11,585 nucleotides of DNA from CAYNST01 sp964399955 (GTDB taxonomy: Bacteria; Pseudomonadota; Gammaproteobacteria; Pseudomonadales; Cellvibrionaceae): assembly GCA_964399955.1 (NCBI GenBank), contig CAYNST010000108.1, forward strand, positions 1 through 11,585. The letters run 5' to 3'. A model generated the notes under the pieces. The model worked only from the letters and a program-made list of their open reading frames with translations. It ran no database searches and was not told where the DNA came from. Below, one piece after another: positions 6,346 to 11,585 of this stretch (position 1 is its first letter; every line of letters begins with the position of its first letter). The translations under genes were made by a program, and so were the position numbers.

Positions 6346-8268
6346 ATGAATTTTTTTCAGCAGCAGGATGTTGCGCGGCGCAATACCGTCTGGTTGTTAA
6401 CCCTGATGGCCATGGCGGTGGTGTCTCTGGTGATGATGACCATGCTCGCGGTGTCGGTTTTTCTGTTCATCGGCCAAACGGCAGGCGTGGGAGCCAGTGT
6501 GCCGGCGTCCTTCTGGGACGGCGTCGCCTTGCACCTGCAATCGGGGTTGCTGCTGTGGATTGGGTTGGGCACCTTGCTGGTGATTGTGGCGGGTTCATTT
6601 TTTAAATATGTGCAGTTGGGCGGCAGCGGTGTCAAGGTTGCACAAGCCTTGGGCGGCAAACCCGTGCAGGCAGAAACCCAGGTGGTGGAGGAGCGCCGGC
6701 TACTGAACGTGGTGGAAGAAATGGCCATTGCCTCCGGTAACCCGGTGCCCCGGGTCTTTCTGCTGGAAGACGACGCCATCAACGCCTTTGCCGCCGGTAC
6801 CGACAGACGCGACGCCGTCATCGGCGTTACCCGCGGATGCATCACCCGCTTGAATCGGGACGAGTTGCAGGGGGTGATCGCCCATGAGTTCAGCCACATA
6901 CACTTTGGCGATATGCGTCTGAACCTTCATTTGGTCACCGTGCTGCACGGTATTTTGGCAATAGGTCTATTGGGTGAACTGCTGCTGCGCTCCGGGCGTG
7001 GTCGACGCCAGAAAAACGCCAATGCCTACCTGTCACTGGGGGCGGCACTGCTGGCCATCGGCTACTGCGGAATTTTCTTTGGCAATCTTATCAAGGCTGC
7101 CGTCAGCCGACAGCGTGAATTTCTGGCGGATGCCGCCGCCGTGCAATTTACCCGCAACCCCGAGGGCATTGCCGGGGCACTGAAAAAAATAGGTGGGTGC
7201 CGCAGCGGCTCAAGGTTGTCCACGCCGCACGCTGCGCAGTACAGTCATTTCTATTTTGGCCAGGGCGTGCGCAGTGCGTTTCTGGCCTGGTTCAATACCC
7301 ACCCGCCGCTGGAGGTCCGTATTCGTCGGGTGCAACCGCGCTGGAACGGCGTTTTTCTGACAACGGATTCTGCGACTGATACCTCGCTGTCCGGTGCGGC
7401 GGCTGGTGTCTTGGCGGCCGGGGCCGTGTCCGGTTTTGCAGCGCGGGGCGCAGGGCTGGCAGTTGCCGAGCGGACAGAGGTAGTTGCAGGGCCCGCCCTG
7501 GCCTCCATTGGCAACCCGGAGCCCAAGCATTTGAGTTATGCCCACCGTTTGCTGGAAAATTTACCGCAGGACATTAAACAGGCCGCGCATAGGCCCGCAG
7601 ATGCAATGGCTTTGATCCTGGGCCTGACGCTGGATCATGTGCAGCCTGCACCACAACTTGCGTTGCTGCACGAGCAGGCCGCCGCACCCCTGGCTGAGGC
7701 GGTGGAGAGGCTCTTGCCATCGCTGGCGGGCCTGCATCGGCGCGATTATCTGCCTTTGGTAGAACTTGCCGCTCCAGCCTTGCAGCAGTTAAGCGACGGC
7801 GACTATCAGGTCTTGAAGCGAAACATGCTGTTGCTGATTCAGGCAGACCAGGCGGTTTCGCTGTTTGAATGGTGCCTGTTCCGCTCGGTTACCCTGTCTG
7901 TGCAGCCGCGAGTAGCTTCGGTCAACAAAAAGCTGGCTCACCTGATGCCCCAGGTTGCCCAACTGTTGGCGGCGGTCTGCGCAGCCGGTGGGACAGACAG
8001 TGAACGCGCGTTTGCTTCTGTGCGTTCACTGTTGCCGGGCTTGCCGCCGGTGCCGGAGAACGCGGGCGTCCTGTCGCTGGCGGCCCTGGATCGCGCGCTC
8101 GGCGCACTGGCAAAGCTGCAGCCGTTGGATAAACCGCGTCTGTTGAAAGCCGTCATTTGCTGCATTGAGATAGACGGCCGGGTTTGTGAAAACGAAGCCG
8201 AGCTGTTCAGAGTGGTGGCAGACAGCCTTAATTGCCCGGTTCCGCCACTGCTGGGTTGGACCGCCTGA
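6346..8268 (+). CDS. HtpX-like membrane M48 metallopeptidase with long C-terminal extension
   Basis: This 640-residue protein starts at ATG 6346, 19 bp after lemA. Hydrophobic helices lie at about 16-43 and 66-87, before the protease domain, and at about 194-214 and 228-251 within it, as in HtpX. The zinc site is intact: HEFSH at 180-184 and the glutamate of REFLAD (E258), with THPP at 318-321 closing the peptidase domain. HtpX is only about 290 residues, so the last 320 residues are extra. An Ala/Gly-rich segment at 349-375 might be a linker or weak membrane helix, and the rest is soluble and helical. The final part (about 597-635: CCIEIDGRVCENEAELF, then ADSLNCPVPP) has the DG...E pattern seen in TerB-like domains. 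The role is probably inner-membrane protein quality control with LemA as partner. The extension is likely regulatory or substrate-binding, which is inference. No strong ribosome site is visible, which suggests coupling to lemA translation. Confidence 0.92.
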   Translation: MNFFQQQDVARRNTVWLLTLMAMAVVSLVMMTMLAVSVFLFIGQTAGVGASVPASFWDGVALHLQSGLLLWIGLGTLLVIVAGSFFKYVQLGGSGVKVAQALGGKPVQAETQVVEERRLLNVVEEMAIASGNPVPRVFLLEDDAINAFAAGTDRRDAVIGVTRGCITRLNRDELQGVIAHEFSHIHFGDMRLNLHLVTVLHGILAIGLLGELLLRSGRGRRQKNANAYLSLGAALLAIGYCGIFFGNLIKAAVSRQREFLADAAAVQFTRNPEGIAGALKKIGGCRSGSRLSTPHAAQYSHFYFGQGVRSAFLAWFNTHPPLEVRIRRVQPRWNGVFLTTDSATDTSLSGAAAGVLAAGAVSGFAARGAGLAVAERTEVVAGPALASIGNPEPKHLSYAHRLLENLPQDIKQAAHRPADAMALILGLTLDHVQPAPQLALLHEQAAAPLAEAVERLLPSLAGLHRRDYLPLVELAAPALQQLSDGDYQVLKRNMLLLIQADQAVSLFEWCLFRSVTLSVQPRVASVNKKLAHLMPQVAQLLAAVCAAGGTDSERAFASVRSLLPGLPPVPENAGVLSLAALDRALGALAKLQPLDKPRLLKAVICCIEIDGRVCENEAELFRVVADSLNCPVPPLLGWTA

Positions 8269-8270
8269 GT

Positions 8271-8954
8271 TCAACCGCCAAACAGGCTGCCAATCAGGGC
8301 GGTCAACGCCATAGCGGTACTGCCCCAAAAGGTCACCCGCAGGGCCGCCTTGCCCATGTTGGCGCCGCCCACCCAGGCGGCAAAGGCGCCGAGACACGCT
8401 AAAAACAGCAGTGACATGCAGGCCAAAATGCCAATCAGGTAGGCGGGCGCCACCAGCATCGCCACGGCGAGCGGCATGGCGGCGCCAATGGAAAACGCCA
8501 GGGCGGAGGTGCCCGCAGCCAGCAGCGGGCGGGCGCTGGAGTTCGCGGAAATGCCCAGTTCGTCACGAGCATGAGCTTCCAGCGCGTTGTGTTGCATCAG
8601 TTGTTGTGCCACTTGCTCCGCCAGGGGACGGGTCAGCCCGCGCTCTATGTATATGTCCACCAACTCTTGCTGCTCGCCCGGCCGGTCGGTTGCCAGGGCG
8701 CGACGCTCCAGGGCCAGGTCGGCGGCCTCGGCGTCCGCCTGTGAGCTTACAGACACATACTCGCCGGCTGCCATTGACATGGCGCCAGCCACCAGGCCCG
8801 CAACGGCCACCAGGACTATGGCTTCCTGGCTGGTCTCTGCGGCCGCCACACCAATGATCAGACTGGCGGTGGATACAATGCCGTCATTGGCGCCCAGCAC
8901 GGCCGCGCGCAGCCAGCTGTTGTTTTGCGAGTGGTGATGCTTGCGAGCGGGCAC
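8271..8954 (-). CDS. VIT1/CCC1-family metal ion transporter
   Basis: This 227-residue protein starts at GTG 8954, chosen because a strong GGAGG (8961-8965, read on the minus strand) lies six bases upstream. It is of the VIT1/CCC1 family, which moves Fe(II) or Mn(II) across membranes, in eukaryotes into vacuoles. Family marks are GANDGIVSTASLIIGVA (21-37) in the first helix and GAMSMAAGEYVSVSSQ (57-72) in the second. A glutamate-rich cytoplasmic loop follows (about 73-140, with ELVDIYIERGL), which in plant VIT1 binds metal. Three more helices lie at about 145-168, 171-195 and 202-226, giving the usual five. A histidine-rich N-terminus (KHHHSQ) may add metal binding. In a bacterium the likely job is iron or manganese efflux or detoxification; the specificity is not readable. 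Its stop codon is 2 bp from that of the convergent M48 gene. Confidence 0.93.
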   Translation of the reverse strand: MPARKHHHSQNNSWLRAAVLGANDGIVSTASLIIGVAAAETSQEAIVLVAVAGLVAGAMSMAAGEYVSVSSQADAEAADLALERRALATDRPGEQQELVDIYIERGLTRPLAEQVAQQLMQHNALEAHARDELGISANSSARPLLAAGTSALAFSIGAAMPLAVAMLVAPAYLIGILACMSLLFLACLGAFAAWVGGANMGKAALRVTFWGSTAMALTALIGSLFGG

Positions 8955-9050
8955 AGACTGCCTCCACGTTTACCTTAAGTGCTGCTGCTCCGTCCACCTC
9001 GTAATGATTGAGACGGTACCAATGCGTGCAGAGCAAGGTGAAAATGTGAG

Positions 9051-9078
9051 TTTATAGGCGCGGATAATTACTTTCCAG
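9051..9078 (-). promoter_or_regulatory. Putative promoter of the VIT transporter gene
   Basis: On the minus strand TATAAA (plus 9051-9056) matches the -10 consensus at 5/6. CTGGAA (plus 9073-9078) is a weak -35 (3/6) at a 16-bp spacing. Transcription would start near 9044, leaving a leader of about 90 nt. I see no metal-responsive operator that I can name with confidence. Confidence 0.3.
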
Positions 9079-9216
9079 CGCCGCCATGGGAAAGGCCCGA
9101 TATGTCTGGAGGGGTTGCCCCTTGGTCTGCATGGATACGCAGCAGAAGCAGTGATCGGGTCGTCGAAGGGTCAGGACTGCGAAGGCGCGCGGGAGACGGG
9201 CCTTTTCGTCAAGCTG

Positions 9217-9248
9217 CCAGGGGGGACGGGCAGGGCCGCACCCCCTGG
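9217..9248 (-). other. 8-bp stem-loop just downstream of the OmpA-family gene
   Basis: CCAGGGGG and CCCCCTGG pair perfectly (plus 9217-9224 and 9241-9248) around a 16-nt loop, starting 15 bp after the stop codon on the transcribed strand. No U-run follows the stem in the minus direction, so it is not a canonical intrinsic terminator. It may protect the 3' end of the mRNA or act as a weak terminator. Confidence 0.4.
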
Positions 9249-9263
9249 AGCAGGCCGGCAGTA

Positions 9264-10403
9264 TTACTCTTGGAAACGCTCGACGCGGGCGCTGACCTTG
9301 GCCACGACCCGACGGTTCAAAGCGCGATTTTGCGGTGTGTCATTGGCCGCGACAGGCTGGGTGGGACCAAAACTGGTGGCCCGCACCCGTGCCGCGTCAA
9401 TGCCGAAATGCTGCACCAACACCTCTGCAGCGGCATCTGCACGGCTCTGCGACAGGCGGAAGTTGTGCTCTACCGAGCCCACATTGTCTGTGTGACCTTC
9501 AATCACCACCTCGGTTTCTGGGTGCTCACGCATGAAGCGGGCAATTTTCTCCACCTCACTGTAATAGGCCGGGTCTACATCTGCGGAGTTATTGGCAAAG
9601 ACGATGTTAAGCGTTTCTTCAACGGTTTCGCTGATGACGATGTAGCAGCCGCGTGCGTCCACCTTGGCGCCGGCTTGGGTGTCCGGGCACTGATCAAGGT
9701 GATTGGGAACACCGTCACCGTCGTCGTCCTGCACTAGTTCACAGCCGTATTCATCCACCGCCACGCCGGGGGCTGTGCCTGGGCAGCGGTCGCGGCCGTC
9801 TGGAACACCGTCACCGTCGGCGTCGGCTGGCGCAACCACAGCCGGTGGCTCGGGCTGTCGCGGTGCAGGGGATGTGGAGCCCAGCAGAAAGCTCAGGCCC
9901 ATGCCAAGCGCGTAGCTGGTTAACTCGTTTTCCATGTCGTTGATCAGGCGCAGATCGGTGCGAAACGCCAAATTACTGTTGATGGTGATGTTTACCCCAA
10001 GGCCCAGGTTGATCATGTCGTTGGCGATGTCGAAGCTGCCGTAGTCATAGCGCTGCTTGCCGCCGCCAATCAGCAAAAAAGGCTGCACGGCTTCATTGGT
10101 GGTGAGACGATAGAGCGCGTCCAGACGCAGTAAATCCAGGGTGACACTGTCACTGCTAGTGGCGCGCTCGGTCTGGCCCCTCATATATGTCAGCTCAAAC
10201 GCCCACGGGCTGGCCGTGAGATAGCCCAACCCCAAGCCGCCCAGAAAGGGGTTATCCAGCGGCTGCTCGCTGTCCAGATGCTGGTATTCGAACCGGGGGC
10301 TGATGGAAAAACCGCTGGTGTACTCCGCCACTGCAGTATTTGTAGCTCCGACGCTGGCAGCCAATATAGCCCAGGGCAGGCTCTTTTTTAGTTGAGATGT
10401 CAT
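9264..10403 (-). CDS. OmpA-family outer-membrane protein with thrombospondin type 3 repeats
   Basis: This 379-residue protein starts at ATG 10403, with GGAG (plus 10410-10413) six bases upstream. A signal peptide (1-26, ending AVA) leads into a beta-barrel-like region (about 28-176) with alternating strands and aromatic ends. A proline-rich hinge (178-192) is followed by two TSP3 calcium-binding repeats (DADGDGVPDGRDRC at 194-207 and DDDGDGVPNHLDQC at 226-239). These also carry a cysteine each at 221 and 253 that could form disulfides. The C-terminal OmpA domain (about 263-370) has the peptidoglycan-binding signature GHTDNVG (304-310), LSQSRAD (317-323) and NRALNRRV (359-366). It should tether the outer membrane to the cell wall, and the barrel may form a small pore. 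The layout resembles Pseudomonas OprF and relatives. A candidate promoter lies at 10484-10512. Confidence 0.95.
   Translation of the reverse strand: MTSQLKKSLPWAILAASVGATNTAVAEYTSGFSISPRFEYQHLDSEQPLDNPFLGGLGLGYLTASPWAFELTYMRGQTERATSSDSVTLDLLRLDALYRLTTNEAVQPFLLIGGGKQRYDYGSFDIANDMINLGLGVNITINSNLAFRTDLRLINDMENELTSYALGMGLSFLLGSTSPAPRQPEPPAVVAPADADGDGVPDGRDRCPGTAPGVAVDEYGCELVQDDDGDGVPNHLDQCPDTQAGAKVDARGCYIVISETVEETLNIVFANNSADVDPAYYSEVEKIARFMREHPETEVVIEGHTDNVGSVEHNFRLSQSRADAAAEVLVQHFGIDAARVRATSFGPTQPVAANDTPQNRALNRRVVAKVSARVERFQE
9706..9819 (-). repeat. Two DNA copies of the TSP3 repeat unit inside the OmpA-family gene
   Basis: An identical 18-bp sequence occurs at 9706-9723 and 9802-9819, 96 bp (32 codons) apart and in the same frame. 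It encodes the DGDGVP core of each calcium-binding repeat. The exact identity suggests a fairly recent duplication or strong constraint, and makes the spot a candidate for copy-number change by slippage. Confidence 0.8.
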
Positions 10404-10438
10404 GTGTCACTCCACGTTTCTGTTTTTTATTGAACCGG

Positions 10439-10470
10439 CGTGTGCCAGCGGTTTTCCGTTACAGCACACG
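10439..10470 (-). other. Leader hairpin of the OmpA-family mRNA
   Basis: CGTGTGC (10439-10445) and GCACACG (10464-10470) form a perfect 7-bp stem. An inner CGG/CCG helix (10449-10451 and 10456-10458) is capped by a four-base loop. If the promoter at 10484-10512 is right, this hairpin lies at the very 5' end of the leader, where outer-membrane protein mRNAs often carry stabilising stems. It ends 26 nt before the ribosome site, so it does not occlude it. Confidence 0.45.
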
Positions 10471-10483
10471 TTTACCGGCCTGA

Positions 10484-10512
10484 GTTATGATCAACCGGTT
10501 GGGCCCACGCAA
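10484..10512 (-). promoter_or_regulatory. Putative sigma-70 promoter of the OmpA-family gene
   Basis: On the minus strand TTGCGT (plus 10507-10512) and CATAAC (plus 10484-10489) are separated by exactly 17 bp. They match -35 and -10 boxes at 3/6 and 4/6. Transcription would begin near 10477, giving a leader of about 70 nt that starts with the hairpin at 10439-10470. This is the best-spaced promoter candidate upstream of the gene. Confidence 0.4.
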
Positions 10513-10550
10513 CCGTCGCCAGGCAAAGTTTTCCTCACCAAGGTAGCAGT

Positions 10551-10569
10551 AAAGCATATCAGATGCTTT
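10551..10569. other. 7-bp perfect stem-loop in the spacer
   Basis: AAAGCAT (10551-10557) and ATGCTTT (10563-10569) pair around the loop ATCAG, and a flanking wobble and G-C pair can lengthen the stem to 9. There is no U-run on either side. It lies about 40 bp upstream of the -35 proposed for the OmpA-family gene, where an activator or repressor site could sit. Confidence 0.4.
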
Positions 10570-10838
10570 GCGGGTCGTGCAGTGCATTCCCTTTGGTTGC
10601 CTCACTTCCGTCTTTGGGCCGGCCTTATCGGTTACAGCCTAGGCCAGTCGGAGCTTCGGTCGGGATAGCAATGGGCCTGCTTACGACTTTTGCCGACGCG
10701 CCCAGCGATGCCCTATGGCTTTATACTGGCGTAACGCGCTGACCGATGTTTGCGCCAGTGCATCGAGGTCTTGGACTGCTGGAATTCTAACGTCGCCAGG
10801 CGGCCGGCCAGGATTGGCCTTTGCCTGTATACTGAAGT

Positions 10839-10859
10839 GGCGTGTGGCACCCACACGCC
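10839..10859. other. 9-bp perfect inverted repeat with 3-nt loop
   Basis: GGCGTGTGG (10839-10847) and CCACACGCC (10851-10859) are perfectly complementary around CAC, a very stable hairpin on either strand. A run of five T (10875-10879) occurs 15 bp beyond it on the plus strand, too far for a standard terminator. A second, smaller repeat (GGCCA/TGGCC, 10806-10819) lies 19 bp upstream, and a -10-like TATACT (10828-10833) sits between them. It could be an operator, a small-RNA hairpin or an unusual terminator. Confidence 0.45.
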
Positions 10860-11069
10860 GTGGCCGAAAATACGTTTTTCCTCCCGAAGGCGAGGTTTTC
10901 TGCCCCATGCAGTGCTTTGCAAGTGTGGGAGTAGCTGTTCCATTTGGAGGCCACCGTGTTGAGCTATCCTAACGGCGGCAGATAGTCAGCCTGTGCGCGG
11001 CAGAGCCGTTGGCGGGTGAATTTAACCAGTACATTTATCTCAACTGGCTGCGGACCATGCGGAGAATAC

Positions 11070-11096
11070 TTTTTTCGGCCGGAATGCCAAAAAAAA
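11070..11096. other. Oligo-T / oligo-A flanked short inverted repeat before the SemiSWEET gene
   Basis: A run of six T (11070-11075), then C, GGC, a six-base loop, GCC and eight A (11089-11096) can fold into one helix with a single bulge. It resembles the outline of a bidirectional terminator, but its GC core is only 3 bp. It ends 27 bp before the SemiSWEET start, so it would lie in that gene's leader. Confidence 0.25.
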
Positions 11097-11123
11097 CATC
11101 ATCCAGAGAGTGCCCAAGAGAAT

Positions 11124-11423
11124 ATGAGCGGAATTGACTTACTCGGCTTCACTGCGGCCTTTTGCACTACCTTTTCTTTTTTGCCGCAGGCGGTAAGGGT
11201 TATCCGCACGCGAGATACCCGGTCCCTGTCCTTGTCGATGTACAGTATTTTTACAGGAGGCGTAGCGCTGTGGCTGGTTTACGGTGTTTTGAAGCAGGAT
11301 TGGGCGGTGGCGGCAGCCAACTTGGTGACGCTCGCGTTGGCGGCGGTGATTCTTTATAACAAACTGCGCAACGATGTGTTTGGGCGTTCTCCACCGGCGA
11401 AAGGCGACTGCGCGCAGCCTTAA
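11124..11423 (+). CDS. SemiSWEET-type PQ-loop transporter
   Basis: This 99-residue protein starts at ATG 11124, where the similarity to the family begins; AAGAG (11116-11120) is a modest ribosome site. An in-frame GTG at 11016 would add 36 residues of unlikely composition. Three membrane helices lie at about 4-22, 36-54 and 60-80, the half-transporter layout of SemiSWEETs. The first helix ends with the PQ motif (FLPQAVRVIRTRDTRSLS, 18-35) and the third begins with the AANLVTL asparagine region (61-67). Such proteins work as homodimers that let sugars move down a gradient across the inner membrane; the substrate is not readable here. The C-terminal tail (RSPPAKGDCAQP) is short and soluble. The gene stands alone after a long spacer, and the promoter is not clear (TTGGCG at 11009 with TACATT at 11030 is only a weak pair). 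Confidence 0.92.
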   Translation: MSGIDLLGFTAAFCTTFSFLPQAVRVIRTRDTRSLSLSMYSIFTGGVALWLVYGVLKQDWAVAAANLVTLALAAVILYNKLRNDVFGRSPPAKGDCAQP

Positions 11424-11435
11424 GGCAACCCGGGT

Positions 11436-11585
11436 ATGCTTGAGGCCGCCGTCACCAACAGGGAAATGCCTGAGCGCGCTTTGTGCGCTGATGATCTGCC
11501 AACAATTTTGCTTGCAGCTTTTGTGATGGCCGGGGCGTTGTTCAACGCGTGCTCTCAACCCGCGAACCGGAGATTGCCGATGCTA
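11436..11585 (+). CDS. Possible start of a lipoprotein or exported protein, cut by window end
   Basis: A frame beginning at ATG 11436 stays open for 50 codons to the end of the window. A later ATG at 11466 and a TTG at 11508 are in the same frame. Starting from TTG 11508, or from just upstream of it, the protein would open with a hydrophobic run LLAAFVMAGALFNACSQP. That is reminiscent of a lipoprotein signal with C as the acylated residue, although N two before the cysteine is not ideal. The first 20 residues from ATG 11436 are too acidic for a signal peptide. No strong ribosome site is visible. The call could be wrong; the region may be only intergenic. Confidence 0.3.
   Translation, partial: MLEAAVTNREMPERALCADDLPTILLAAFVMAGALFNACSQPANRRLPML

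Larger units (their letters stand above)
8955..9263. other. Spacer between the OmpA-family and VIT genes
   Basis: These 309 bp hold no convincing gene. Read on the minus strand they contain the 3' flank of the OmpA-family gene with a stem-loop (9217-9248), then a possible promoter and leader for the VIT gene (9051-9078 onward). The reading frames crossing it on the plus strand (for example from 9102 or 9115) run antisense into the OmpA-family gene and look like shadows. Confidence 0.6.
10404..11123. other. Long non-coding spacer rich in inverted repeats
   Basis: About 720 bp separate the divergent OmpA-family and SemiSWEET genes. The small reading frames here, on both strands, lack ribosome sites and recognisable protein character. 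Examples are 10681-10908 and 10713-10943 on the minus strand and 10715-10972 on the plus strand. Inverted repeats occur at 10439-10470, 10551-10569, 10806-10819 and 10839-10859. A TATACT hexamer appears twice on the plus strand (10722-10727 and 10828-10833). The region may hold regulatory sites, a small RNA or a decayed element; I recognise no known RNA family. Confidence 0.5.

Noticed and set aside
9181..9210. Terminator-like CGAAGGC ... GCCTTTTCG on the plus strand
   Set aside because: The stem is bulged and the T's are inside it; no plus-strand gene ends nearby.
10540..10600. Cyclic-di-GMP (GEMM) riboswitch-like GCAAAGC on the minus strand upstream of the OmpA-family gene
   Set aside because: The GCAAAGC is part of a simple 7-bp hairpin, and the surrounding conserved GEMM helices and tetraloop/receptor are not present.
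10681..10972. Small overlapping reading frames on both strands in the long spacer
   Set aside because: None has a ribosome site, and the frames overlap one another on both strands as expected of non-coding GC-rich DNA.
10969..11014. Integron attC-like CCTAACGGC ... GCCGTTGGC pair
   Set aside because: The core does not match RYYYAAC/GTTRRRY, the inner arms are missing, and there is no integrase or cassette array.

Overview
The window looks like a chromosomal segment of a Gram-negative gammaproteobacterium. It has moderately high GC, two lipobox-type or signal-peptide exported proteins, two outer-membrane proteins and Shine-Dalgarno starts. The family mix (TraF-like outer-membrane protein, DUF1499, LemA with M48 peptidases, OmpA with thrombospondin type 3 repeats) recalls marine Cellvibrionales/Halieaceae-type genomes. 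That placement is a guess from protein style, not from a marker gene. I saw no rRNA, tRNA, CRISPR array, transposase, integrase or phage gene.

Layout. (1) 1-1305, plus: the 3' two thirds of a zinc-type alcohol/formaldehyde dehydrogenase, followed closely by a 168-aa protein of unknown function with a C-terminal membrane segment. (2) 1367-2884, minus: a TraF-like (PF13729-type) outer-membrane beta-barrel protein. (3) 3092-8268, plus: an alpha/beta hydrolase; a membrane DUF1499 protein; a periplasmic M48 metalloprotease lipoprotein; LemA; and a 640-residue HtpX-like membrane M48 peptidase with a long C-terminal extension. LemA and the large peptidase form a tight operon (19 bp gap). (4) 8271-8954, minus: a VIT1/CCC1-family metal transporter, converging on the M48 gene with 2 bp between the stop codons. 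(5) 9264-10403, minus: an OmpA-family porin-like protein with two calcium-binding TSP3 repeats and a peptidoglycan-binding domain. (6) 10404-11123: about 720 bp without a convincing gene but with several inverted repeats. (7) 11124-11423, plus: a 99-aa SemiSWEET-type transporter, then a reading frame that runs off the end and could begin a lipoprotein.

The unifying theme is the cell envelope. Two M48 proteases (one periplasmic and lipid-anchored, one in the inner membrane), the LemA partner and a membrane DUF1499 protein sit together, and two outer-membrane proteins flank them. I infer an envelope-maintenance or proteolysis neighbourhood. No defence system, biosynthetic cluster or mobile element is evident. 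The least explained parts are the extended C-terminus of the large M48 protein, the dehydrogenase-linked 168-aa protein, the alpha/beta hydrolase and the inverted-repeat-rich spacer at 10404-11123.
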